DNA of 64,000 bases, taken from positions 81,956,101 to 82,020,100 of the forward strand of contig NC_088300.1 in the NCBI RefSeq assembly GCF_032854445.1, read 5' to 3'. The translations under genes were made by a program, and so were the position numbers. Below are positions 50,251 through 59,539 of this stretch, in pieces. Under the pieces are notes generated by a model. The model did not search any database, had not been told where the DNA came from, and saw nothing but the letters and a program-made list of their open reading frames with translations. This DNA is from Liolophura sinensis (lineage: Eukaryota > Mollusca > Polyplacophora > Chitonida > Chitonidae). Each line of letters starts with the position of its first letter. Position 1 is the first letter of the stretch.

Positions 50251-50679
50251 GATGCTAGCCATCATCTGTATCAAGAAGTTTCTGTGTGCCTTCTAGAACA
50301 ATGTGATGTATGTGAACTGTGTACATGGTATGTGTTGACACATCCTTTGTAAGGGCATTGAACAAATTCCTGAATTTCCATACGTATTCGAATAAGGGCA
50401 GATACACTTGACAATCCCTGAACAACTGTCTTACACTGTGGACATACTGGGTCAAAGGAAATACCAGAAGAGGAATCTCCACAGAGCTCTGACCCATGCT
50501 CCCTGTAGACATGAGAACGATAGGATTCATAATTCCGATATGTAACCAGGCAACCATGGATTCCACGAACAATAAAAAAGTCTGGAGCGTGCCCATGATG
50601 GCGACCTATGTGTTGTAATACTGGATATTATGAGGTTGCTCTGATTTCTGCACAGAGAGGACAGGAAAACATGGCCAGT

Positions 50680-51610
50680 GTTATCTGGCAATAAAGAAAC
50701 ATCTAAAATAGATATTACACAATAATTAACTACCACGCAGAAAGAAATTCACAGCTTGATTTCTGAGCCTCCACAATGCATGCGGGCACATGTACAGTTG
50801 AAACTGAAACCAAATATTCACAGCAATTAGTTTAGTTTTTAATACAGTCCTATTGATATTACTTCAAAGAAATGCGTATTTCAAGATTTATAATGCAGGC
50901 AATGCATTGCATGGGTTTCAGAAAAGACATTGTAAATATCATGAACTTCAGGTCCGTTTTTGAATTCACAGTGTGTTACCATCAAACTTCGTGAATCCAG
51001 TGATGAGGATTGCAGTCAGACTGATGTATGACGATAGCATTTGAAATTTGTGTTGAAAATCTTGCAATAGTACACGCCTGTAGAATATATTAAGGATATT
51101 AAATATATTGTATACATTAATGTTCTTTAAAATAAATTTGGTCGTACCCTACCCCTTGTTTACTTTCCAAACCTTACAACTCTGTCCTTACCTGGGAATG
51201 AAAATGTATGGCTTTATTGTTGCTTAGACTCATTACAGTTTACAGCTACTTTTTTTTATCTGCTTGTTTAACGTCCTACTCAAGAATGTTCACGTATACC
51301 ATGGTATTCAATTTTATGAGTAAAGGAAACCCGACACCGATCTTTGGGCATATTATTCATACTGAAGAATCTTCCACCTGTGACATACAGATATGCGGAT
51401 CATGTTGCTGGAAGAAAACATTTACTGAAAGTGTCTATGTTGAGGAATCTTCGGCGGGTTACCATAGTATAATGTACCCGTTTATGTTCCTACTTGTATG
51501 GCGTAATTGGTTGGAAAATTATGATTGGGTCAATCGCGCACAAAAATGTGCTGTTCATAAAGTCGTCAGTCAACACTTTTCTAACAATTATACATAGGGC
51601 CTACACAAGT
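50680..51610. other. Gene-free stretch
   Basis: One 129-aa plus-strand frame (51208-51597) is not recognised and has no supporting signal. Otherwise nothing seen. Confidence 0.4.
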
Positions 51611-51616
51611 CATGCC

Positions 51617-52275
51617 CACATCAAAGTGCGGTACAAATATCGGCGCTCACGGTTGATATTACATGTTCAAATATAAACATATATAGCCATCCTGGGTGCA
51701 CACATCAAAGTGCGGTACAAATATCGGCGCTCACGGTTGATATTACATGTTCAAATATAAACATATATAGCCATCCTGGGTGCACACATCAAAGTGCGGT
51801 ACAAATATCGGCGCTCACGGTTGATATTCCATGTTCAAATATAAACATATATAGCCATCCTGGGTGCACACATCAAAGTGCGGTACAAATACCGGCGCTC
51901 ACGGTTGATATTACATGTTCAAATATAAACATATATAGCCATCCTGGGTGCACACATCAAAGTGCGGTACAAATATCGGCGCTCACGGTTGATATTACAT
52001 GTTCAAATATAAACATATATAGCCATCCTGGGTGCACACATCAAAGTGCGGTACAAATATCGGCGCTCACGGTTGATATTACATGTTCAAATATAAACAT
52101 ATATAGCCATCCTGGGTGCACACGTCAAAGTGCGGTACAAATATCGGCGCTCACGGTTGATATTACATGTTCAAATATAAACATATATAGCCATCCTGGG
52201 TGCACACATCAAAGTGCGGTACAAATATCGGCGCTCACGGTTGATAATACATGTTCAAAAATAAACATGGAAAGC
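51617..52275. repeat. 84-bp array, eight nearly identical units
   Basis: Units start every 84 bp (CATCAAAGTGCGG at 51619, 51703, 51787, 51871, 51955, 52039, then CGTCAAAG at 52123, 52207). Copies differ by only one or a few bases (for example TCGGCG to CCGGCG, TTACATG to TTCCATG) except the last, which degrades. This is far more homogeneous than the other arrays, so the expansion is recent or actively homogenised. Confidence 0.97.
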
Positions 52276-53205
52276 CATCATGAGTCCACCTTTCCGACGT
52301 TAAAAGAATACACTTCCTATCTGATGAAGTACTCATCTTTTCAAGTTCATGTTGACTTCGGTATTTAGATTTGTTGACTTTTAGTGGGTGTATCAGAACA
52401 CCAAGCTCTGGCTAATGTTTTATTTGTAATAATGGGCTATATATTGGACTATTTTAGGGCCTGTGCATCGCGCTTATCATTTGAGTAGTCATTGTAAGGA
52501 CGATATATAAGTACACATGCCGAGTAGTATACACACTATAGGTTCTGGACCACCTCCCCTGGGGGCCCTCCCCAGAACAAATAGAGGCTCCCAGCTACCT
52601 TTCCCCCCATAACACCCCCCCCCCCTTGGGCGCCCCCCTAGCCAAGGGGTACACGTTTATTTACAAGTCTAGCCTACATACACACATTGATACGAGGCGA
52701 CCTAGTTGGCATTTAACAGATAAGTCATATGGCCTATATGTAAACCGGATGTGTTGCACAATAGGGTGATTCAGCTGATTTTCTCCCCAGGATAGGGCTT
52801 AAACTACGGGTTTTCATAAAAAAGAAATGTGGCAGTCTTTTTCAGCGTGTCTTGTTTGATAAGATCCAGTATTTTTGGGAGGATTGGAGATATTGTGTTT
52901 ATGCGGAAAAGTCCTTCCAATTTAGCCCATGTTTCGTGGGTCTGGGATATAGCTCAATCGGCTGACAGAGGTGTGAATGGCGCTGTATGTAAGGGGTGTA
53001 TTCATATACTGCGTATATAAGGGGATGTTTGCTAGCTCAAATCCGGATTTGGTCTCCTGTATATGTAGTATATGAATACATTACCTGCATATAACGCCAG
53101 GCTCTACGCACTTCTAAGGAATCTCTGCAACTTTCGACAGTTTCGGAAGCAGAGAGACCTTACCAAGGGGTGTTGTAGATGGCCCATGGGTGGGATGTGT
53201 CAGCG
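52276..53205. other. Left flank of the Polinton block, with a direct repeat and C-rich run
   Basis: No gene. 52542-52578 is an inverted repeat (GTTCTGG ... CCAGAAC) around CCTCCCCTGGGGG. A related sequence (CCCCTGGGCACCTCCCCAGAAC) recurs at 53413-53434, directly at the end of the first Polinton gene. A C-rich stretch lies at 52605-52640. The true left end of the element should be in or near this interval, but without the right terminus I cannot fix it. Confidence 0.45.
52944..53050 (+). other. tRNA-like sequence with A and B boxes
   Basis: TAGCTCAATCGG at 52950-52961 is an exact match to the Pol III A-box pattern. About 75 bases on, GCTCAAATCC at 53035-53044 fits a B box apart from its second base. 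The spacing is longer than in an ordinary tRNA and no full cloverleaf was found, so this may be a decayed tRNA or SINE head. Confidence 0.35.
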
Positions 53206-53279
53206 CCAATTAACCCCCATAACGGCGGGTCGCTAGCGCAAAAAATCCAGAGCCCGCCGTTAGGGTAGTGATTAATTGG
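53206..53279. other. Strong hairpin at the left of the Polinton block
   Basis: TAACGGCGGG (53220-53229) pairs perfectly with CCCGCCGTTA (53253-53262). The pairing extends outward with gaps through CCC to CCAATTAA / TTAATTGG at the outer ends (53206 and 53279). The loop is about 23 nt. It could be part of a terminal inverted repeat, a resolution or recombination site, or a folded transcript end. Confidence 0.6.
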
Positions 53280-53356
53280 TAACAGGTTGAGCTATAAACC
53301 AGGCCTTTTGCTCTTTTGGACCATGAGTTCGAGCCCCACGCTGGGCAGATTTTTTT
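53253..53356 (+). other. tRNA-derived sequence with Pol III-type terminator
   Basis: GCCCGCC at 53253 can pair with GCTGGGC near 53340 (6 of 7 positions), like an acceptor stem. GTAGTGATTAATTGGTAAC resembles a D arm/A box, and GAGTTCGAGCCCC is a B box in T-arm position, followed by a T8 run. The T stem is degraded and the anticodon arm unclear. Probably a tRNA pseudogene or tRNA-derived element; its left part overlaps the hairpin. Confidence 0.4.
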
Positions 53357-53435
53357 TACCCCCGGGCCTCTCGAGACATAGCATGGGGGTTTGCTCTGGT
53401 TCCAAACAAGTTCCCCTGGGCACCTCCCCAGAACA

Positions 53436-54173
53436 TCATTCGGAAAGAGCGTTTTTCAGCTCTTGCCGAGCCAGTTTTCGGCCGCGATCTATAAGCTGTC
53501 TTTTCGTGCTTTCATCGATCTCTACGGCGTTGAATACCTTACGAGACTTGGCGCATATCTCCTGCTTCAGATCAGAGTAGTTCTTGAGCTCCTGAACGAT
53601 TTGCTTGAACTCTACGTCTGAAATAACACCATCAGATAATGCCGTAAATACCTGCGCACGAATGCTGTTAAGTTTGGCCTCAGCCAACAGCCGTATATCG
53701 TTATGTTTCTTGGCCTTTGCGTGAAGTCGGCGGCTAACGAATTTTCCGGCGACATTTAAGACACCGCAAGCTAGGGCCGCAGCTTCCATGGCCAAGACAG
53801 CAGGGGTTGCAATTATTGTTGTGAGTAGTCCAACGCCGGCAGCCCCTAGTCCCAAACCGGCCGTGAGCATGGCTGAATCAAGGGCCTCGGTGGCCAAGAC
53901 ACCACGCCGGTACTTTTTGTACAGGGCTCGGCGGAGATCTCGCTCAGATTCAAGCTGCCTCTGTATTTCGCTGATATACTGCAGGCGATGGGCGTGCGCC
54001 ACGCTCTCCGGCGGCGCGGTCGGGGCCAAGGGGTTTTCAACCATACTCGTCGGCGCGGTCGGGGCCAAGGGGTGGTCATCCGTAATCGTCGGCGCCGCGC
54101 CCTCCGGCGGCAAGGGGTTTTCATCCAAGATCGTCGGGTACAGTCGTCCCATATTGTCCGTCCTACGAATCAA
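53436..54173 (-). CDS. Polinton accessory protein, two-TM, 245 aa
   Basis: Intact. The Pro-rich N-terminus (residues ~17-55) has imperfect repeats of the type ENPLAPTAPP. A basic, helical segment follows (68-92), then two adjacent hydrophobic segments (~101-122 and ~124-146) rich in Ala/Gly/Leu, then a charged helical tail. The tail contains LSDGVISDVEF (179-189), which looks like a degenerate EF-hand-type turn. I have seen this architecture among uncharacterised Polinton-linked proteins of cnidarians and molluscs; the function is unknown. A structural membrane protein is a fair guess. Its start overlaps the end of the next minus-strand gene by 11 bases, suggesting co-transcription. Confidence 0.75.
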   Translation of the reverse strand: MIRRTDNMGRLYPTILDENPLPPEGAAPTITDDHPLAPTAPTSMVENPLAPTAPPESVAHAHRLQYISEIQRQLESERDLRRALYKKYRRGVLATEALDSAMLTAGLGLGAAGVGLLTTIIATPAVLAMEAAALACGVLNVAGKFVSRRLHAKAKKHNDIRLLAEAKLNSIRAQVFTALSDGVISDVEFKQIVQELKNYSDLKQEICAKSRKVFNAVEIDESTKRQLIDRGRKLARQELKNALSE

Positions 54174-54534
54174 TAACGTCGGTCAGCTCTAAATTGTCCT
54201 CGGGACTACTAACATGAAAGCGGCGAAGGCATATGACGCACTCTAAATAGATTTCATCGAGATTTAAAATGCCCCCTGTGACGACTCGTATATCCTCGAG
54301 AGAGCTCCGGATGACTGGGTCGCCTTGGGCCGGTAATTTGATCATAAGTCTGAGATCCTTTCCATTGTGCTCTACAGGCCATCTTATTTTCAACCCGGTA
54401 ATCAAGGTGCAACGGCGACTGCCCGCGCCAAGTATGAGGTCGAAGATAAGTATAGATCCAGAGTTTAGTGGTAGTGCGGCCTTAAAATCGGTTTGCGCGG
54501 TAAGACGCACGGTCTCTCCCACCGGCGACGCCAT
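54163..54534 (-). CDS. Polinton small protein of unknown function, 123 aa
   Basis: Intact short ORF between two minus-strand Polinton genes, overlapping its downstream neighbour by 11 bases. Alternating hydrophobic and polar stretches (GSILIFDLILG, EIYLECVICLRRFHV) suggest beta-strand structure. The C-terminus is acidic. A small jelly-roll-like or cement protein would fit the context, but nothing in the sequence proves it. Confidence 0.65.
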   Translation of the reverse strand: MASPVGETVRLTAQTDFKAALPLNSGSILIFDLILGAGSRRCTLITGLKIRWPVEHNGKDLRLMIKLPAQGDPVIRSSLEDIRVVTGGILNLDEIYLECVICLRRFHVSSPEDNLELTDVIDS

Positions 54535-54558
54535 TAGTACGAAGGGGCCTCTTCTGTC

Positions 54559-54994
54559 TCAGTCTAGAAACCAGCCGCCGGTTGGTACGTACGACACGAA
54601 ATAGGTTCCGGAGTTGAAAACTTTTTTCACATCGAGCACGGTGGTCTGGACCGACATCTGGGTCACCTTCACATCTATTCACCAATCGGGGTCGCAAGCT
54701 CTGATAAGAACAAAGCGGTCTTCAAAGCGAATTAATGAGAGTTTTTGTTCTTCATTCACCTCAGACGGCGACCTGCGCTCTTGTTCTGCAGTGGATGAGA
54801 CATCTTCAAGGGAAGCAAACGTGGCAGGTTCTGCTTGCCCCCCCGTAATCTTTTTGTGGTTGATACTTGCCACTTTGAAACTGGAAGGCGTAGATTTTAC
54901 CTTCCTGGCCTGGAAGTTCGAACTCCGACACATCTGCCAAGTCGCTTAAAGACAGGCACGCAGACCTGGGACCGGCTGCGTCCACCATACTCAT
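54559..54994 (-). pseudogene. Polinton small gene broken by one frameshift and one stop
   Basis: Three pieces read as one gene. 54994 down to ~54845: LSDLADVSEFELPGQEGKIY, with FQFQSGKYQP. 54838 down to 54681 in the next frame: AEPATFASLEDVSS, VLIRACDPDW. Then, in the same frame after a TGA at 54679-54681, a 39-residue stretch ends at 54559 (TGGWFLD). The frame changes exactly at a run of seven C (54838-54844), so an indel in a homopolymer is the likely cause, real or from sequencing. The TGA could instead be a genuine end with the tail as a separate mini-ORF. Function unknown. Confidence 0.6.
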
Positions 54995-55648
54995 TGTATT
55001 TCTAAGGCAGCATTGAGGTACCCTACATTCATATACTTGCCGTCTTTGTCTAAAAGCGCCACGGTCAAGTGCGTTATATAGTCGGCGCGCAAGGCTTTGT
55101 ACTGTGGGTTGGGAAATGAAACCGTCTTCCCGCAGTTAATCCCTTCGCCAGTCGGCGATGGCCTTAAGTAGTGTGGAACCGCCACCAAAATCTGAGGTTA
55201 TTCTCACCTTTTCTAAGGTGCTCAGTTCATCTAAATGCACGAAGACTTCTTTGTGTGAGACCAAGTTAGGCAGCGTGTCACCTTCCGCAGTCCCCCCTAT
55301 GGGCGTAATCCCGTCGGAGAACCCTAACATGGGGGCAAGCTCTTGGAGTATTATGAAGGTATTTCTAGGGAGGGTAAGGACTAAGCGGCCCGTGGCTTCA
55401 TTCAATCCCAGAGAAACCCCATGCGGGCGGAATATGTCCTTGTCCAGCGTACAGACATTGTAGTAGCCCGTCGACACTTCAACACGTTTGCCCTCAAGCA
55501 AGAAGCCCGCTCCGGAGGGGATATTCACCCAGGCCAGGTAGAAGGTTATCTCGCGAAGGGCGGTTTTAAGGTGGCCGTCGAGGTTGTTAAGGGCATGAGG
55601 CAGCGTGTACTGTGCCCCATTTAGAATGTCTGTCAATGTGATGAACAT
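54991..55648 (-). pseudogene. Probable penton/minor capsid protein, frameshifted
   Basis: Two frames, 55648-55136 and 55188-54991, form a ~215-aa protein with a frame change near 55170-55190. The order of features fits a Polinton capsid-vertex-like family: LREITFYLAWVNI near residue 35, a TGYYN block (~61-65), LQELAPMLGF (~101-110), FVHLDELSTLEKVRI (~136-150), and a C-terminal THLTVALLDKDGKY strand pair. Known Polinton homologues pair an HSW-N, a GYY, an LA-MLGF and a YVYCD block in this order. The single-jelly-roll penton assignment is my inference. It is divergently arranged with the gene at 55714. Confidence 0.55.
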
Positions 55649-55713
55649 CTTACGGAATAGCCACGAAGAACAGTGAGGCTTATAGATTCAATTAAGAGGC
55701 CACTTAGAAGGCC
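55649..55713. promoter_or_regulatory. Short divergent intergenic region
   Basis: Sixty-five bases separate a minus-strand and a plus-strand Polinton gene and must hold both start regions. No clear TATA box is visible. Confidence 0.3.
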
Positions 55714-56945
55714 GGGGCATTTCATAGTTTCCAAACCCACACAGAGCAGCTCACGCGATTTGACATCTACATCGATGAAAAGAAGGCCTTTTCAGTCCAG
55801 TTCACAGATGTGTTGGCCAAGTACTGGCTGCCAAAGATAACCAGCAATTCCATTGTTCAGGCCTGGAACACCAATCCTATGCAATTCTGGCAGAACCAAG
55901 TGAACTTCGCGGTCTGGTGCGCAACCACAGGCTGTGGCGTCTCTGCAAAAGACCATCTTCTCGCCCCCGACCAACGAATAAGGGCCCTGTACACGTTCCA
56001 TGTTTATTACCAAGTTAGGCGGATCTTGGAAGAGATAAAGGCCCCCTTGCCGCAAGACAGAGCGTGGGTGACATTCGAAAACCCCTACGACAAGAGGGCC
56101 TATGAGAGGATTTGTAGGGAGTTCCACGTAGATACGCACACAGACTGGAGGCGAAGTGGGGTGAATCACGGCCTCGGAGTGGCATATTACTTTATCACGG
56201 GAATGGACTACAGCCCCAATGGCGATGGGACCTTCGATCCGAGCAGGATGTCGTTCTCTAGAAAGCCTACAGCGCTGCACGTCGACTACATCAAGCAGGA
56301 CGCCGAGGAGGCTTGGGCGTCGTTCATTGTCGGCACATCCCAAGGACGCAGCCAGGCGTAGAGCGCCTCAAAGATTCCATCCGGACATACGTGTGGGCTA
56401 TTTTAGGCGCCCAAGCGCAAACAAGGGCGCGTATTCTAGGCACGGGCACAGCCTTCGACGCGCAAAAACAGTTTATCGCGAACGTTGAAGACGCTATTTC
56501 CTCTCCGATCGACCTTCCGTCTGCTATCAAACGCTACCAGCACGTGCTACAGTATGCCAGGAGCGCTGTGAACTTTGTGTATGGCATAGGCCTATATATG
56601 GCCCCCAGCGACATGCTTCTTCAGATCGGCCATGTGGCGAACTACAACAAAATCGTCGTGACAACAGAGGACCAGAAGCTAGGCGCCAATGAGGGTGTGA
56701 ACACTAAAGTGCCGCCCACTTTGCACAAGCGCGCACCTGACCACGGGATCGTAAAGGCACAAGAAAGCGTCCCACCACCCACCGCGCGCGTTCAGCATGT
56801 TGTAGTTCGCCACATGGCCGATCTGCGCCCCAAAGCGGCTAAAGAACCCCTATTTCCAGACCAAAAGAATCACGATGCGGAGAAGACAGCTATCATCGTC
56901 GCTGGGGTTGGTGTCGGCTTACTGCTGCTGTGGACTATACGTTAA
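55714..56945 (+). pseudogene. Polinton conserved protein of unknown function, start lost and frameshifted
   Basis: An open frame from the TAG at 55705 runs to 56361 with no ATG before the conserved part. Where a start is expected there is GGG (55714-55716) followed by GCATTTCAT. A second frame continues to 56945. The join is near 56335-56360. Visible blocks: EQLTRFDIYIDEKKAF, YWLPKITSNSIVQAW, FWQNQVNFAVWCATTGCGVS, YVWAILGAQAQTRARILGTG, and a C-terminal membrane segment TAIIVAGVGVGLLLLW. The total is about 410 residues. A single C-terminal anchor suggests a membrane or capsid-associated protein. I have seen this family repeatedly in Polinton-type elements without an assigned role. Confidence 0.65.
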
Positions 56946-58218
56946 ATACTTACGAACAGCCACGAGCAATAGGCAGCCTACTGCGAAGACTAGGGCCCAG
57001 ACATTATCGGCCAGCCACCCAGCCGCTTTCCCGAGAAGATTCAGTAGCCAGGACACGATACTGCCAATAATACCCGGAATCGCAGCGGCAGCCTTCCCAG
57101 CCAGCTTGCCAAGGGCGCGCGCCAAGGACGGGAGATGCTTTTTCACCCATTCTTTAAGACCACGCCCGTCGGATGGAGGTGGTGTTGGCTGGATGCCCCC
57201 GCCGGACCCGCCAGTCAGCGCCAACTTTATCGCTAACCCCAGTGTCGAGATCGCCATCCCAATTGCCGTGAGAATGGAGACCACGGATATTCCCTGCTCC
57301 CGGAAGAGGGTGCGGACGCGCTCGGCCAGAGTAGAATCCTTGTGTAGGATGCGATCACTCGTCTGCTTGATTCGGCGTATTTGCGTGCGCAGGGCTTCGG
57401 CCGTTAAAGAGGCTGCTTCGAGCCGGGCCACCCTCTCGTCCTCGAGATTCCTTATCCGATCTGCGATCCGACGCCGGGAAAATTCATCAGGGGCCTCCTC
57501 CAACTTCTGTTTTTGTTTTGCGATGTCCTTATCGAGACTTGACAGCTTGACGAGGTTATTCGCGTGTTCGCCTTCCGAGGTCTGCAGTGCCTTGCCAAGC
57601 CCCAGAAGTTCTCGCATGGGAAGAGGAGGGTCGTTTATCGTTTCAAGAGCCCGCCCGACCTCACTATCCGTCAAGCTTGTTTCCAGCGTGTGGACAGCAT
57701 CAGCGTCCTTTCTCGCTGGTTGGCTTAAATCCTCCAGCTGCCTCGCCGGCCGCGGCACCGAGTTCTGAACTCGCTGTCTCCAGGGCTGCGACTGCTGCCG
57801 GGTGCAACGATGTTTGTTCTTTGCTTTTGCTTTTCCAATCTATAAAGCCCAGCTCCCCTTCCCCGCTAACAACATTAACCCCTCCGGTATTGGCGACTGT
57901 TGAGAGGGCTAGCGGTTCACCTGTTCGTTTTTTGATGATGTCCAGATTGGGGTGGGCCACGAGTCGCAGACGCCCTTGGACAACTTCAAACTTAGTGTAA
58001 TCGCGAAAGAGGGGGGTAAGGCTGGGATCCGCCTTCGCCAAGGCATCGTAATAATCATTCACGGCGGCCTGCGTCAGCTCTTGTTGAAGGTTTCTGGCGG
58101 TCGCACCCCGGCTTTGTTGCTCGAGAACATCATCACCTGCAAGGAGAGGGGTCTGCTCGTCGCCGTTTTCCTCTCGGGCGTCGTCGAATGCCGGGTTATC
58201 AAAGTCATAGTCTGCCAT
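56919..58218 (-). pseudogene. Polinton large membrane protein, frameshifted
   Basis: 58218-57700 (MADYDFDNPAFDD, TRKF-like VVQGRLRLVAHP, GFIDWKSKSKEQTSL) and 57758-56919 join near 57700-57758 into a ~430-aa protein. The second half has a coiled coil (residues ~66-135 of that frame), a first hydrophobic segment GISVVSILTAIGMAISTLGL, and a Gly/Pro linker. An amphipathic region LKEWVKKHLPSLARALGK follows, then IPGIIGSIVSWLLNLLGKAA and a final membrane span (WALVFAVGCLLLVAVRKYLT). The LKEWVKKHL to IPGIIGSIVSWLL module is a recurrent signature of uncharacterised Polinton proteins. Membrane penetration or virion assembly is conceivable but unproven. Confidence 0.7.
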
Positions 58219-58260
58219 AATCCTCGTATTGAACTTTCAAGGTACGCCTTCAATACAACA
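58219..58260. promoter_or_regulatory. Divergent start region before the capsid gene
   Basis: Forty-two bases between the minus-strand membrane protein gene and the plus-strand capsid gene. It must contain both 5' ends. No named motif seen. Confidence 0.3.
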
Positions 58261-59539
58261 ATGGATGCATACGGACGCAGGCTAAACCCCTTCAAAACAC
58301 TCCGTAAGCATCTCGGGGTACAAGGTGTACGGCAGTCCTTGGTCGTCACCAATAACCCGAGTACGATCGACCGGAATCAACAACTTTTGGTCCACTTCCC
58401 CAACCTCGGCCCAAATGACGTCATTGTGCCCGGTACCGTGCGCTTGGCCTTCTCGATCACGATCAATTCATCCGACCCGAACGCCACAGTGGTCGGGAAT
58501 CTCGGACGCGCAGTAGTCAAGAAAACCACGATCAGAATCAGCGGGAATGAGGTAATGTCCATCGACGACTCTGATGTGTTTCATTGCTACGGCGACTTAT
58601 AGCTGACCAAAAACGAACGGCAGAATGCGGCCTACCAAGGCATCGGCAGCGAAAGTATGCTTAAACTTCGAGTCGGAGCGGAGGACGCAAGTGACGACGA
58701 TGCTGGAGAAAATGCCATCGCTCACGCCTTTGGCAACCGGTTCCACATCCCGCTAGACTTTGAGCTTCTAGATAGCCACATGCCATTCCACCAGAGTGCC
58801 TTGGCCGACCGACTGGAGTATGAACTGACGTTCAACGATTACGGCCGGGTTATAAAGACAACAGACGATGCCGACGCGACTTACACCATCGACAACATCA
58901 GCCTGGAGTTCGATATGGTCACCGAAGAGGAGCTCGCTAGACATATCCGTACCCAGCTTGCCGGGGGCGTCTCCATACTGTATGATCGCGTCCTCCGCCA
59001 CTGAAAGTTTGTGAAGGACAAGTCTGATACTCTCTGGAGCATAAACCTGAACACGCCCGCGAGAGCAATGAAGGGCATCCTCATGCTGTTCGAGGCTAAA
59101 GGAACCCCGTGGAGGAGGAGGTCGGAATCCTTCTACAACCCGAAGATCACCAAAGTAGAAGTCACAATAGAAGGGGTCCCCAATCAGCTGTACAGCCAGG
59201 GCATGCGGGCGTACCAGCAATGGGGCGAGGTCAACAAGTTCTTCGTCAACTCACCCCTTAAGAAGCGGGACCCTGAGGTGGCCAGGGTCGTAAGACTTAG
59301 GCCTGGTAAACGTGTCCCTGGAAGAGTTCTTGACGTCCAAGCACGCCTTCTGGCTTGACCTGAGGACAAGCGACGATGACGAGCTGCATGGCAGTGGGAG
59401 GCGCGTGATGAACGCCAGCGAGGGGATTACGATACAGGTGACAAAAGAGAGAGAAGAGCCCGGCGTGTTGAACGTATATCTGTATGTGATCATGGACGCA
59501 AAGCTTTACATCCAGAATGGTAGATTACCGGTTTATTAA
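58261..59539 (+). pseudogene. Probable major capsid protein with two stops and one frameshift
   Basis: From the ATG at 58261 the frame gives MDAYGRRLNPFKTL, LLVHFPNLGPNDVIVPGT and KKTTIRISGNEVMSIDDSDV. A TAG interrupts at 58600-58602. The same frame goes on with ERQNAAYQGIGSE, FHIPLDFELLDSHMPFHQSA, ISLEFDMVTEEELARHIRTQ and SILYDRVLRH. A TGA follows at 59002-59004. It then reads LWSINLNTPARAMKGILMLF and SFYNPKITKVEVTIEGVPNQ. A frameshift at about 59290-59312 moves to EEFLTSKHAFWLDLRTSDDD and VLNVYLYVIMDAKLYI. The span is ~425 residues, strand-rich, and resembles the double-jelly-roll capsid proteins of Polinton/adintovirus elements, in the usual place before the ATPase. Capsid identity is from family resemblance and position. 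As read it cannot give a full protein. Confidence 0.65.

Larger units (their letters stand above)
47566..50672 (-). pseudogene. Relic of a transposon-derived gene (C2H2 fingers plus TNP2-like core)
   Basis: Minus-strand pieces in the expected order. About 50672-50262: C2H2-like fingers (FSCPLCAEIRA, LQHIGRHHG, GCLVTYRNYESYRSHVYREH, CPYKGCVNTYHVHSSHTSH) with an in-frame TAA. 49712-49286: SEARKLFADHTEYLKSNFLK, GSRKKKHEIAAFYFVLGN. 49180-48773: FHAVARLPPDIMHDTLEGVA. 48800-48519: EMHLEPKFHFMLHYPALLMK. 47931-47566: RGITCSVKMVVGLDYQD, ELVDYYPLPLY. This order matches a family of uncharacterised proteins scattered through animal genomes whose core (LPP-IMHD-LEGV, PKFHFMLHYP) resembles CACTA-type TNP2 transposases. 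Several frame breaks and a SINE insertion show it is dead. Confidence 0.65.

Noticed and set aside
51208-51597. 129-aa plus-strand ORF before the 84-bp array
   Set aside because: No recognisable family, no splice or promoter support, ordinary AT-rich composition. It may be chance.
55792-56343. 183-aa minus-strand ORF
   Set aside because: It is the shadow of the plus-strand conserved gene (55714-56945), which carries recognisable blocks across the frame break.
56875-57768. 297-aa plus-strand ORF
   Set aside because: It is the antisense shadow of the minus-strand Polinton membrane protein, which has clear membrane spans, coiled coil and family signatures.
58600-59004. Stop codon readthrough or a variant genetic code in the Polinton
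   Set aside because: Both TAG and TGA occur in conserved regions along with frameshifts, while intact Polinton genes here end in TGA or TAG. Decay or sequence error is simpler than recoding.
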